Source: JAPLSN01 sp964482955 (GTDB taxonomy: Bacteria > Spirochaetota > Spirochaetia > Treponematales > UBA12059). Taken from it: 64,000 nt of DNA. The DNA lies in assembly GCA_964482955.1 (NCBI GenBank), contig CAYZZW010000002.1, positions 1 through 64,000 of the forward strand, written 5' to 3'. Positions within the stretch are counted from its first letter, which is position 1. Every line of letters starts with the position of its first letter. A program made the translations under genes and the position numbers. The notes under the pieces were generated by a model, which ran no database searches, had not been told where the DNA came from, and was given only the letters and a program-made list of their open reading frames with translations. This document shows positions 7,897-15,579 of this stretch, piece after piece.

Positions 7897-9242
7897 AGCG
7901 GTCTGTCCTGTCGTTCCTGGCGATCCTGGCAGCGGCACCGCTGTTCGCCGCGGAGTCCGACGCGCCCCCGCGCGAACAGACCGACGTCCCGGCCGTCGAA
8001 CGGCCGGTTCCGCGCGAAGCCCCGTTCGCCAGCCGTCCGCTGCGGTCGACCAGGCCCGACGGCTTCGAGGAGCCCGCGCGCGGACACGCCGCCCTGGTCG
8101 ACTACGCGCTCGACGTGCCCTGGGGCAATCCCGCCTTCGAACGTTTCCGCGCCGGGTACCTGTCCGAGGGCGGCAAGGCCTGGCTCGAGGCGGTGGCCCG
8201 CCGCTCCGATCCCTACGCCGACTTCATCCGCGAGCGGATCCGCTCCTACGGCCTGCCCGACGAGCTCTTCTTCCTGCCCTTCATCGAGTCCGAGTACTCG
8301 CCCTGGGTCGTGTCGCGCTCCGGGGCGGCTGGCATGTGGCAGTTCATGAAGAATTCCATCTCCGGCTACGGCATGCGCGTGGACGACTGGATTGACGAGC
8401 GCCGCGATTTCTGGAAGGCCACCGACGGCGCCCTCCGCAAGCTCCGCGACAACCACGCCGCGCTCGGCAGCTGGGAGCTCGCGCTCGCGGCCTACAACGC
8501 CGGCCTCGGCGCCGTGACGCGCGCCGCGAAGAAGGGCGGCACGAACGATTATTACGAACTGTGCGCGAAGGGACTCCTGAAGCGCGAGACGGCCAACTAC
8601 GTGCCCAAGTTCATGGCGGTCGTGTCGGTCGCGATGTACGCGGGACGCCACGGCTTGTCCACGCCGTGGCGCGAGGCGGTCCGCTGGGAGCTCGTCCCCC
8701 TGGCCAAGCCCGTGGACGTGGGGATGCTCGCGGACGCCGCGGCGCTCAAGCCCGAGGTCCTCAAGGCCGGCAACGCCGAGCTCCAGTACAACGTGACGCC
8801 GCCGGACGGCGCGTACGCGCTCAAGGTGCCCGAAGCCCACGCGGAAGCCGTGAAAGCGGCGCTCACCCGCGGGGACATCGCCCTCATGCGCTTCTACCTG
8901 CACAAGGTGAAGTCGGGCGACACCCTGTCCGCCCTTTCGAAGCACTACGAAGTCACCGTGGCGATGATCCAGAAGTACAACAAGGGACTGCGCCCGGAGC
9001 TGCTCCGCATCGGGCAGACCGTCGTGATCCCCGCGCTCAAGGACAAGAAGCCCTACGTCTCCGCCGCGTCGCTGAACGCGCCCGCGTTCACGGACACCTA
9101 CGTTGTCGCGAAGGGCGACACCCTGTGGAGCCTCTCGCTCCGCTACCGCGTCCAGCCCGAGGTCCTCGCCGAGCGGAACGGCCTCAGGCTCGATTCCGTC
9201 CTGCGCGAAGGCGCGCGGCTCTCGGTGCCGGCGCTCCGATGA
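7893..9242 (+). CDS. MltD-like lytic transglycosylase with two LysM domains
   Basis: This 449-residue exported protein has a signal peptide (MKRSVLSFLAILAAAPLFAA) and an SLT/goose-lysozyme-like catalytic domain. The general acid Glu lies in LPFIESEYSP (about residue 131), followed by SGAAGMWQFMKNS and AAYNAGLGAV. Two LysM modules close the protein (HKVKSGDTLSALSKHY and YVVAKGDTLWSLSLRY). This is the order of MltD-type enzymes, which cleave glycan strands to 1,6-anhydromuropeptides in the periplasm. The gene overlaps both neighbours by four bases. No cysteine follows the signal peptide, so it is probably soluble or LysM-bound, not lipid-anchored. Confidence 0.88.
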   Translation: MKRSVLSFLAILAAAPLFAAESDAPPREQTDVPAVERPVPREAPFASRPLRSTRPDGFEEPARGHAALVDYALDVPWGNPAFERFRAGYLSEGGKAWLEAVARRSDPYADFIRERIRSYGLPDELFFLPFIESEYSPWVVSRSGAAGMWQFMKNSISGYGMRVDDWIDERRDFWKATDGALRKLRDNHAALGSWELALAAYNAGLGAVTRAAKKGGTNDYYELCAKGLLKRETANYVPKFMAVVSVAMYAGRHGLSTPWREAVRWELVPLAKPVDVGMLADAAALKPEVLKAGNAELQYNVTPPDGAYALKVPEAHAEAVKAALTRGDIALMRFYLHKVKSGDTLSALSKHYEVTVAMIQKYNKGLRPELLRIGQTVVIPALKDKKPYVSAASLNAPAFTDTYVVAKGDTLWSLSLRYRVQPEVLAERNGLRLDSVLREGARLSVPALR

Positions 9243-10093
9243 AGACGATCCGGGTCGTCGCGGCCCTCGCCCTCTGCGCGCTCGCGGCCGCGGGAGCGGC
9301 CGCCCAGGACCTCTCCGCCTACGTCGTGTCGACGCGGGTGGACTGGTTTTCCCAGAAGCTCGTCGTGGACATCTCGCTCGATCTCGCCAAGGCGGGGCTC
9401 CGGATGCCGGCGGCGCGTTCCGAAGCCGGGCTCGCGGTGACGCGCGACCTGGCGGACCTGGCGAGGGGCGGCGTGTTTTCCCTGCTCGTGGATTCGTACC
9501 GCGATGTCGGGCAAACGACGTCGGACGGCACCATCTCGGTCGACGACCTGCTCGGCTTCCTCAACAAGGGCGCGCGGACGGGCGCCCGCTTCTCGTCGGA
9601 TTTCGCGAGCTACCGCGCCACCTACGAGTTCCCGCTCACGCGGCTGTCGGAGCTTTTCGTGCGGCACACGGTTCCGCACGAACCGCCGCCCTCGCTCCGC
9701 TTCGTGCCGACCAAGCGTTACACGGGCGTCGTGATCTACGCGGCCGGCGAGTATCCGGTGCAGGGCGAGCACGTCGACGCGCGGCTCGTGCCCGCGCTCT
9801 TCCCGCGCATCTACGACGAAACCATGTCGCTCGTGCTCGAGCGCAACATGATGGATCCCGCGGCCATCCGCCGCTGGGGCCTCGTGGCGTACGCGTCCGA
9901 CCTGTCCGATCCCTCGCTCGAATCGCGCGTCGGCGACGATCCGCTCCGGATCATGGCCTACCGCGTGTTCGGCACGAACCGGACCGACATCGTCATCACC
10001 GAAGAGGACGCCCTCAAGATCCTCAACCTCGCGGACAACCGCGCCCTGCTGCGCGAAGGCCGCGTCGTCGTGGTGCTCGACGCGGCCGAGTGA
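9239..10093 (+). CDS. Secreted protein of unknown function
   Basis: The 284-residue protein has a clear signal peptide (MKTIRVVAALALCALAAAGAAAQ) and no recognised domain. Visible features are a charged alpha/beta body, YTGVVIYAAGEYPV, DARLVPALFPRIYDE and a C-terminal TDIVITEEDALKILN. The latter resembles the end of flagellar-type LPP20 or FlgO/FlgT-like proteins, but the match is too weak to name it. It is the last gene of the transglycosylase operon (ATGA overlap) and probably acts in the periplasm. Confidence 0.55.
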   Translation: MKTIRVVAALALCALAAAGAAAQDLSAYVVSTRVDWFSQKLVVDISLDLAKAGLRMPAARSEAGLAVTRDLADLARGGVFSLLVDSYRDVGQTTSDGTISVDDLLGFLNKGARTGARFSSDFASYRATYEFPLTRLSELFVRHTVPHEPPPSLRFVPTKRYTGVVIYAAGEYPVQGEHVDARLVPALFPRIYDETMSLVLERNMMDPAAIRRWGLVAYASDLSDPSLESRVGDDPLRIMAYRVFGTNRTDIVITEEDALKILNLADNRALLREGRVVVVLDAAE

Positions 10094-10105
10094 TCCGACA
10101 GACTC

Positions 10106-10615
10106 CTAGAGCGCCTTCCGCGCGGCCGCCAGCGCGGCGCCGTAATCCGGCTCCTGCCCGATCTCGGGTACCTGTTCCGTGTAGACGACCTTCCCCGACA
10201 GATCGACCACGACGACCGCGCGCGACAGGAGGCCCGCCATCGGACCGTCCGCGATCGCGGCGCCGTAGCGCGCGCCGAAATCCCGGTTCCGCAGCTCGGA
10301 CAGCGTGACGACCGTGTCGACGGCTTCCGCCTGGCAGAAGCGCGATTGGGCGAAGGGCAGGTCGCGGCTGACGGTGAGCACCATGACCCCCTGGATTTCC
10401 TTGACGGCGCGGTTGAAGGCGACGGCGCTCCGCGCGCACACGCCGGTGTCGAGGCTCGGCACGATGTTGAGCACGAGCACCTTCCCCGCGAACGACGCGA
10501 GCGTGACGTCGGAGAGATCGCCCTTGGTCAGCGTGAAATCGGGCGCCTTGCTCCCGATCTTCGGCAGTTCGCCTGAGGTGTGGATCTGATTTCCCTTGAG
10601 CGTGATCGTGGCCAT
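10106..10615 (-). CDS. tpx: Thiol peroxidase (atypical 2-Cys peroxiredoxin)
   Basis: This 169-residue protein matches Tpx over its full length (MATITLKGNQIHTSGELPKIG). The peroxidatic Cys is in SLDTGVCARS and the resolving Cys in SRFCQAEAV, where atypical Tpx enzymes have them. It reduces H2O2 and alkyl peroxides with thioredoxin. The start is fixed by AGGAGGAAACC before the ATG and by a strong promoter 26 bases further upstream. It is convergent with the envelope operon and shares the TCCGACAGACTCCTA sequence between the two stops. Confidence 0.93.
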   Translation of the reverse strand: MATITLKGNQIHTSGELPKIGSKAPDFTLTKGDLSDVTLASFAGKVLVLNIVPSLDTGVCARSAVAFNRAVKEIQGVMVLTVSRDLPFAQSRFCQAEAVDTVVTLSELRNRDFGARYGAAIADGPMAGLLSRAVVVVDLSGKVVYTEQVPEIGQEPDYGAALAAARKAL

Positions 10616-10640
10616 GGTTTCCTCCTGGGACGTTTTCTTC

Positions 10641-10669
10641 AATATAAAGTCCGATTCGTCCGGCGGCAA
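10641..10669 (-). promoter_or_regulatory. tpx promoter
   Basis: Minus strand TTGCCG, 17 bases and TATATT, followed by an approximately 20-base leader carrying AGGAGG. Confidence 0.7.
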
Positions 10670-10718
10670 CGATCGCGGGCGGAAAAACGGCGGTCTTGGT
10701 TCTCCGCCGCTGGCTCGC

Positions 10719-10748
10719 TTGCGCGACGGGCCGCGCGCGGTGCATGAT
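10719..10748 (+). promoter_or_regulatory. Candidate leaderless promoter of the UDG-like gene
   Basis: TTGCGC, 18 bases and CATGAT, then exactly seven bases to the ATG at 10756; no ribosome site is visible. Confidence 0.4.
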
Positions 10749-10755
10749 CGCGGCC

Positions 10756-11484
10756 ATGAACCGCGCGGCGTACGGGAAGTTTCTGAAAGCTCGGGACGAT
10801 TTCAAGGCGGCCGTGGCGGTGTGGAACGCGCGTTTGCCCGGACTCGCGAAGCTCGAGGACGAGCTCAGGGTGGAACTCGGCTACGACGATTACGCCATCG
10901 AGACGCCCATCGTCTTCAACGAAGCCCTCGACGACGTCGGCGCCGGCTCGAACCCGGCGTGGATACTCGTGGCGGACAACCCCGGCAAGAACGAGCAGAA
11001 GGCCGCGAACCGGCGCTACCTCGTCGGGCAAGCCGGCAAGCTGGCCGCGGGCTTTTTCGACAAGCGCCTTCACATGGATTTCCGCGCGGACGTGCTCATC
11101 ATCAACAAGACGCCCATCCACACGCCGAAGACGGCCGAGCTTCCGAAGCTGCTCAAGAAGGATCCGCGCGGCGAACTCCGCGCCGTGTTCGAGGAGAGCC
11201 AGCGCTTCATGGCGCGCCTCGCGTTCCGCCTGAACGACGCCCTCGGCCTGCCGGTGTGGATCTGCGGCAAGTCGGGGCTCGCGCCGGGCGGGCTGTTCGC
11301 GGCGTGGTTCGACGAATTCCGCGCGGCCTTCGCGGACCGCTTCGACGCGGTGACCGTGCAGAGCCACTTTTCGATGAACCGCTTTTCCGTGGAGCTCGCC
11401 GAAAAGGCCGACCCCCGGAAACCGCTCCTCGACGAGATCCTCCGCATCGGCGCCGAAAACCGCAAGGCCGTGTTCGGCCGCTAG
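10756..11484 (+). CDS. Uracil-DNA glycosylase-superfamily-like protein
   Basis: The 242-residue protein contains ILVADNPGKNEQ and RRYLVGQAGK, resembling the 'GExPGxxE..GRPFVGxAGK' motif A region of family 4/5 uracil-DNA glycosylases. A LPVWICGKSGLAPGG strand-loop and a late QSHFSMNRFS segment follow, the latter in the place of the HPS motif B. The usual catalytic residues are not clearly recognisable, so it is safer to call it a superfamily member than an active glycosylase. The start at 10756 (MNRAAYGKF) is chosen over 10744 because of promoter spacing. Confidence 0.55.
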   Translation: MNRAAYGKFLKARDDFKAAVAVWNARLPGLAKLEDELRVELGYDDYAIETPIVFNEALDDVGAGSNPAWILVADNPGKNEQKAANRRYLVGQAGKLAAGFFDKRLHMDFRADVLIINKTPIHTPKTAELPKLLKKDPRGELRAVFEESQRFMARLAFRLNDALGLPVWICGKSGLAPGGLFAAWFDEFRAAFADRFDAVTVQSHFSMNRFSVELAEKADPRKPLLDEILRIGAENRKAVFGR

Positions 11485-11491
11485 CCCGTCT

Positions 11492-12592
11492 TCAGATCAG
11501 GAACTTGCCGTCGCGGTAGATGACCTTCCCGTCGCCGTGGATCTCGCCCCCGTTCCGCATGTCGCAGAGCATGTCCCAGTGGATGGCCGACTCGTTCTTT
11601 CCGCCGGACGCCGGGATGGCGAAGCCGAGCGCGACGTGCACCGTGCCGCCGATCTTTTCGTCGAAAAGCATGTTGCGCGTGAACTGCTGGATGCCGAAGT
11701 TCGTGCCCACGGCCACCTCGCCGATGCGGCGCGCGCCCTCGTCCGTGTCGAGCAGCTTGTGGAGGAGATCCTCGCCCTTCGAGGCGGAGGCCTTCACGAC
11801 CTTGCCCTTTTCGAAGGTGAGGCGGATGTCCTCGATCTCCTTGCCCATGTAGATGCCGGGGAAGCTGAAGCGGATCGTGCCCTCGGCGCTGTCCTCGACC
11901 GGGCCCGTGAAGACTTCGCCGTCTGGGAAGTTCACGAAGCCGCAGCAGTTGATCCACTTCCGGCCGCCGACGCCGAACGAGAGGTCCGTGTCCTTCGACA
12001 CGTAGCGGATGGTCTTGAAGCCGTTCAGGATGCCGCACAGCCGGTCTTGTTCCTTCTGGATTTTTTCCCAGTGGGCGATCGGGTCCGGCGAGTCGATCAT
12101 GCCGGCGCCGTAGACGAAGTCCTCGTATTCCGCGAGCGACATGTTCGCTTCCTGGGCGTTGGCCTCCGTCGGGTACTGCGTGCCGCACCAGCGGTATTTC
12201 CCCTCAGCCTCGCGCGAGTGGTAGATCTTGTTGATCCCGAAGGTGGCCTTCGACCGCGCGCGGATACGGTCTGAGTCGATGTTGGACTGCGCGCGCGTGT
12301 TGCGCGTGCCCCAGAAGAAGAGGCCCGCGTCGACGCTCTCGGCGAGCTTCATGTCGCTGTCGGCCACGTAGGCCAGCTGTTCGTCGGTGCCCTGCTTGAG
12401 GAGGATCTCGGAAACCGGCGGGTGCACGACCGCGATCTGGGGCAGCGCGCCGGCTTTGATCGCCTCGCGGTAGCATTCGGTCATGAGCGGCAGCGCGACG
12501 TCCTCGCCGCGGATGGCGACTTTCTCGCCCTTCTTGAGCTTGAGCGAATAATTGATAAGCACGTACGCGAGTTTTTGCATGCGCTGGTCCAT
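11492..12592 (-). CDS. M29-family aminopeptidase
   Basis: A 366-residue cytoplasmic metallopeptidase of the thermophilic aminopeptidase (M29) family. It has KLKKGEKVAIRGE near the N-terminus. The metal-site patterns include Glu and His residues in GRKWINCCGFVNFPDGEVFTG split by one residue, EDIRLTFEKGKVV, KLLDTDEGARRIGEVAVGTN and SAIHWDMLCDMRNGG near the C-terminus. These enzymes release N-terminal amino acids using a dinuclear Co/Zn/Mn site. The ATG at 12592 is preceded by AAGGAG. It is divergent from the HD-domain gene across 132 bases. Confidence 0.85.
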   Translation of the reverse strand: MDQRMQKLAYVLINYSLKLKKGEKVAIRGEDVALPLMTECYREAIKAGALPQIAVVHPPVSEILLKQGTDEQLAYVADSDMKLAESVDAGLFFWGTRNTRAQSNIDSDRIRARSKATFGINKIYHSREAEGKYRWCGTQYPTEANAQEANMSLAEYEDFVYGAGMIDSPDPIAHWEKIQKEQDRLCGILNGFKTIRYVSKDTDLSFGVGGRKWINCCGFVNFPDGEVFTGPVEDSAEGTIRFSFPGIYMGKEIEDIRLTFEKGKVVKASASKGEDLLHKLLDTDEGARRIGEVAVGTNFGIQQFTRNMLFDEKIGGTVHVALGFAIPASGGKNESAIHWDMLCDMRNGGEIHGDGKVIYRDGKFLI

Positions 12593-12689
12593 GATGATCT
12601 CCTTGTTTCGGTTTCCGTCGGATCGATCCGTGCGTCCGTCTTTTGTAACACGGTTTTTCGAGCTTGTCGACGTTGACGCGTTTCCGCGC

Positions 12690-12718
12690 TTGACGCGCTT
12701 CCGCGTGTCCGGCATCGT
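12690..12718 (+). promoter_or_regulatory. Candidate promoter of the HD-domain gene
   Basis: TTGACG, 17 bases and CATCGT, then six bases to the ATG at 12725. No Shine-Dalgarno sequence is visible, again suggesting a leaderless mRNA. Confidence 0.4.
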
Positions 12719-12724
12719 AATCGC

Positions 12725-13312
12725 ATGGACGAATCGCGCCTTTGGAAGCAGATCGACTTCATCATGGAAGCCGACAAGATCAAGAACATCGCCAGGCAGT
12801 CGAAGCTCTTCGACGGATCGCGCTTCGAGAACGACGCGGAGCATTCGTGGACGGTCTGCCTCATGGCCCACCTGTTCCGCGAGTACGCCGACGCGGATGT
12901 GGACGTCGGGCGGGTCATCCTCATGCTGCTCGTGCACGACCTCGTCGAATTGTACGCGGGCGACACCTTCCTGTATTCCGCGGATCGCGACGCCGCCTTC
13001 GAGCGCGAGGAGCGCGCGGCCCGGCGGATCTTCGGCATCCTGAGTCCCGACCAGGCCGACGAGCTCTACGAGCTATGGGCCGAGTTCGAGGCGCGCGAGT
13101 CGGAGGACGCGAAGTTCGCCGCGGTGTTCGACCGCTTCGAGCCCCTCCTCCAGAACTGGAAGAACAAGGGTTTCGGCTGGAAAAAACACGGCGTCACGAA
13201 AGCCATGGTCCTCGAAAAGAACCGCCACGTCGCCGAGGGCTCGAAAGAGATCTGGGCCTTCCTCGAGCGACTCCTCGACGAGTGCGAGGCGAAGGGCTAC
13301 TTCCCGGGTTAA
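12725..13312 (+). CDS. HD-domain hydrolase, HDDC2/YfbR-like nucleotidase
   Basis: This 195-residue protein has the HD pattern RFENDAEHSW (first His) and LLVHDLVELYAGDTF (His-Asp), spaced as in the HDDC2/YfbR family of deoxynucleoside 5'-monophosphatases. The family hydrolyses dNMPs with divalent metal and helps set dNTP pools. Sequence similarity does not fix the substrate. Its TAA stop forms the first base pairs of an adjoining dispersed palindromic repeat. Confidence 0.8.
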   Translation: MDESRLWKQIDFIMEADKIKNIARQSKLFDGSRFENDAEHSWTVCLMAHLFREYADADVDVGRVILMLLVHDLVELYAGDTFLYSADRDAAFEREERAARRIFGILSPDQADELYELWAEFEARESEDAKFAAVFDRFEPLLQNWKNKGFGWKKHGVTKAMVLEKNRHVAEGSKEIWAFLERLLDECEAKGYFPG

Positions 13313-13360
13313 CCCGGATTTCTCACACTCCGCCCGATTTTGTTGTGAGAAACCCGGGTT
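13311..13360. repeat. Dispersed palindromic repeat, copy 2 (also likely terminator)
   Basis: AACCCGGATTTCTCACA (13311-13327) pairs with TGTGAGAAACCCGGGTT (13344-13360) with one mismatch. The left arm and loop carry the CACTCCGCC core shared with the copies at 4437 and 15491. Confidence 0.7.
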
Positions 13361-13375
13361 GGTGTCGCCGGTTGC

Positions 13376-13560
13376 GCGGATTTCCCGTTTGGGCGCCCCC
13401 GCCGCGGGAACGCTTTCCTGGGATCGACGAGCGCAGCTCGTCGTCGGGAACGCCGAAGGCGTTCCCGTGGCGGTCGGGTGCTCCGTTTCAAATCCTCGGG
13501 CGCGCCTTTCGGCGCGCCCTGCGGGTTTTCCACTGCGCCCCCTGGCGCGGCCGGCGTTCG
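13376..13560. repeat. GC-rich hairpin-array repeat, copy A
   Basis: A non-coding stretch holds GGGCGCCCCCGCC, several nested palindromes (CGACGAGCGCAGCTCGTCG; GGGAACGCC/GGCGTTCCC; GGGCGCGCC/GGCGCGCCC), the string CAAATCCTCG and finally CTGCGGGTTTTCC with CCCTGGCGCG. The same ordered landmarks recur at 57886-58052. Confidence 0.6.
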
Positions 13561-13576
13561 GGGGCCGGCTTTTCGC

Positions 13577-14620
13577 TTATATTGTTCCTTTGTACAGCGA
13601 CACGAGCGTCAGCGTTGCCGCGAGCGCGTCGCGGTGGGTGCGCTCGTAGCCGTGCGACGCCTGCACGCCGGGACCGATGAGCGCGTGGCGCACGTCGTAG
13701 CCGGCGCGGAGCGCGGCGCCCGCGTCGGAGCCGTAGAACGGGTAGACGTCCACGGCGTGCCTGAGACCCGCGGCCTTCGCGAGCCCGGCGAGCTCGTTCG
13801 TCATCTCGTAGTCGTAGGGGCCGCCGGAATCCTTCGCGCAGATGGACACGCTCCGGTCGTCGCAGCCGAGATCGTCGCCGATGGCGCCCATGTCCACGAC
13901 GAGCACCTCGGTCGTCTTCTCGGGCAGGCCCGCGCTGCCGCCGTGGCCGACTTCCTCGTAGTTCGTGAAGAGAAGCCAGGTCTCGCGCGGCAAGGCGATC
14001 GATTTTTCCCTCACGTATTTCGCGTAGGCCAGGAGGACGCCGGCGCTCGCCTTGTCGTCGAGGTGGCGGCTCTTGACGTAGCCGGACGGCGTCACGACGG
14101 TGCGCGGGTCGAAGGACACGAAGTCTCCCGCGCCGACGCCGAGCGCCTTCGTCTCGTCGGCCGTGGACACGACCTCGTCGAGCACGATCTCGACGTTCGC
14201 GTCGTCGCGCGCGGTGGTGCCCACGTCCTTGTTCACGTGGACGGCCGGCTTGTCGAGGAGGAACCGGCCCGTGAAGGTCTTCCCCGCGCGCGTGTGCACG
14301 ACGCAGTTTTCGCTCTCGACGTAGTTTTCGGGAAAGCTGCCGATCTTGGAGACGCGGAGGCGGCCGTTCGATTTCACCGAGCGCACGACGGCGCCGAGGG
14401 TGTCGATGTGGGCGGCCAGGACGAGCGGGCTTCCGGAGCCGCCGAGCTTCGCGCGCACGGAGCGCTTGTTCGTGTATTCCGGCGCGTAGCCGAGGGCGGC
14501 CAGTTCGTCGAACACGAAGCGCTCGGCGTCGCGCGTGAAGCCGCTCGGGCTCGGTATCCGGCAGAGCGCGGCGATCTTCTCGATCGCGTAGTCCACGTAT
14601 TCGTTCGCGATGGGTTCCAT
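13577..14620 (-). CDS. M42-family aminopeptidase / glutamyl-aminopeptidase-like
   Basis: The 347-residue enzyme shows every M42 site: LAAHIDTLG (metal His-Asp), HLDDKASAG (bridging Asp), NYEEVGHGG (catalytic and metal Glu pair), VVDMGAIG (metal Asp) and HGYERTHRDAL (metal His). These dinuclear, usually dodecameric, cytosolic enzymes trim peptides. The ATG at 14620 has GGAGG upstream. The internal order matches FrvX/YsdC-type proteins. It lies alone, divergent from a short gene of unknown function. Confidence 0.88.
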   Translation of the reverse strand: MEPIANEYVDYAIEKIAALCRIPSPSGFTRDAERFVFDELAALGYAPEYTNKRSVRAKLGGSGSPLVLAAHIDTLGAVVRSVKSNGRLRVSKIGSFPENYVESENCVVHTRAGKTFTGRFLLDKPAVHVNKDVGTTARDDANVEIVLDEVVSTADETKALGVGAGDFVSFDPRTVVTPSGYVKSRHLDDKASAGVLLAYAKYVREKSIALPRETWLLFTNYEEVGHGGSAGLPEKTTEVLVVDMGAIGDDLGCDDRSVSICAKDSGGPYDYEMTNELAGLAKAAGLRHAVDVYPFYGSDAGAALRAGYDVRHALIGPGVQASHGYERTHRDALAATLTLVSLYKGTI

Positions 14621-14694
14621 GTCGTTCCTCCGTTTCGCGTCGCGACCGCGCGCGACGGACGATACTAGCATGAAGTCGCCGCGGCCGCGCAAGG

Positions 14695-14723
14695 TTGACA
14701 GGGGCCCGGGACGGCGCGACAAT
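14695..14723 (+). promoter_or_regulatory. Promoter of the 14779 gene
   Basis: A perfect TTGACA, 17 bases and GACAAT; a 50-base leader follows with GGGGGGAG before the ATG. Confidence 0.6.
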
Positions 14724-14778
14724 TCGGAATGGACGGGGCTTTTTCTGATTTTGAAATCGGTTCGGGGGGAGACGCGCC

Positions 14779-15285
14779 ATGCCGGGAACCATGATTACCA
14801 AGTACTGCCTCAAGGTCAAATTCGAGGGTTTCGATTCCGATACGTTTTTCGAGGTGGATCACCGCGAGTTCGAGCGCCTGAAAGGGCTGTGGCCCAAGCT
14901 GTCGGAATCGCGCTACTTCGCGTTCTTCCGCACGAGCGACGGGACGGAAGTCGTGCTCAATGCCGACCGGGTGGAAACGCTCCGCTTCACGAAGGATCAG
15001 AGCCTCGAGGAGATTCCCGCGCTCATGAGCGTCCGCGAGGAGGAGTGGGTCCTCAAGTACCAGATGTACGGCAGGCGCGAGCCCGAGTACCTGACCCTCA
15101 GCTCGCCGGCCGCCGCGGTCGATTTTCTCGACGCGACGCGCGAAGCCTTCGGGTCGGGGGTGTCGGCCCCGCTCTTCCTGTCCATCGCCGACGGCGTCGG
15201 CGAGTCGACCTGCCTTGGTCGCGAAAAGCTCCTCTACCTGGCCGCGCCCAAGCGCGTCGTGGATGAGGGCCGTCGCCGCGCCTAG
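14779..15285 (+). CDS. Small cytoplasmic protein of unknown function
   Basis: A 168-residue protein with no signal peptide or membrane helix and no domain I can name. It is a mixed alpha/beta sequence: KYCLKVKFEGFDSDTFFEVDH, then SRYFAFFRTSDGTEVVLNADRVETL, both written here only as landmarks of a repeated beta-hairpin. A C-terminal helix region follows. The start has a purine-rich GGGGGGAGA upstream. The stop (TAG) forms the boundary with a 205-bp MITE-like element. Confidence 0.6.
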   Translation: MPGTMITKYCLKVKFEGFDSDTFFEVDHREFERLKGLWPKLSESRYFAFFRTSDGTEVVLNADRVETLRFTKDQSLEEIPALMSVREEEWVLKYQMYGRREPEYLTLSSPAAAVDFLDATREAFGSGVSAPLFLSIADGVGESTCLGREKLLYLAAPKRVVDEGRRRA

Positions 15286-15489
15286 GAGTCTGTCGGACTT
15301 GGGAACGCCGCCGTTTGAATTTGAAGTGTGCGAACCTTTCCGAAAGGCTTTCGGGCGTAGAAGCGGCGCCCCTCGGCGTAAAACCGGCTCATCAGTCGGG
15401 CCATACGGGTAGTATGGCCCTCCTTCTTCGCCAATTTTCCGCTCGAGGCTCGCTCGCTTCCCGCCCGAATCCCAATTCCGACAGACTCC
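15285..15489. mobile_element. MITE-like element with 19-bp terminal inverted repeats
   Basis: GGAGTCTGTCGGACTTGGG (15285-15303) is repeated in inverted form at 15471-15489 with one mismatch. The 205-bp interior encodes no convincing protein and includes a perfect GGGCCATAC/GTATGGCCC hairpin (15399-15421). A lone copy of the terminal motif, TCCGACAGACTCCTA, lies at 10096-10110. No target-site duplication is evident. Confidence 0.55.
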
Positions 15490-15490
15490 G

Positions 15491-15515
15491 AGCCCGGATT
15501 TCTCACGCTCCGCCG
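15491..15515 (+). repeat. Dispersed repeat, copy 3
   Basis: AGCCCGGATTTCTCACGCTC followed by CGCCG matches the copies at 4485-4511 (minus strand) and 13311-13335. It abuts the MITE-like element. The rest of the gap to 15579 shows nothing recognisable. Confidence 0.6.
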
Positions 15516-15579
15516 CGTCTACGGCTTCTGTTGCTTGCTTGAGTATTGGCGGAGCCCATAAAATCAGGGCTAGCGGAAC

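Noticed and set aside
13376..13560. CRISPR array
   Set aside because: The palindromes differ from each other and are not evenly spaced direct repeats; no cas genes are in the window.
13488..14819. Long Arg-rich frame overlapping the M42 peptidase
   Set aside because: It is the shifted frame of the peptidase; low-complexity Arg/Pro content.
15282..15506. Reading frame across the MITE-like element (minus strand, about 74 codons)
   Set aside because: It coincides with the inverted-repeat element, has no ribosome site and its sequence follows the repeat boundaries; treated as non-coding.
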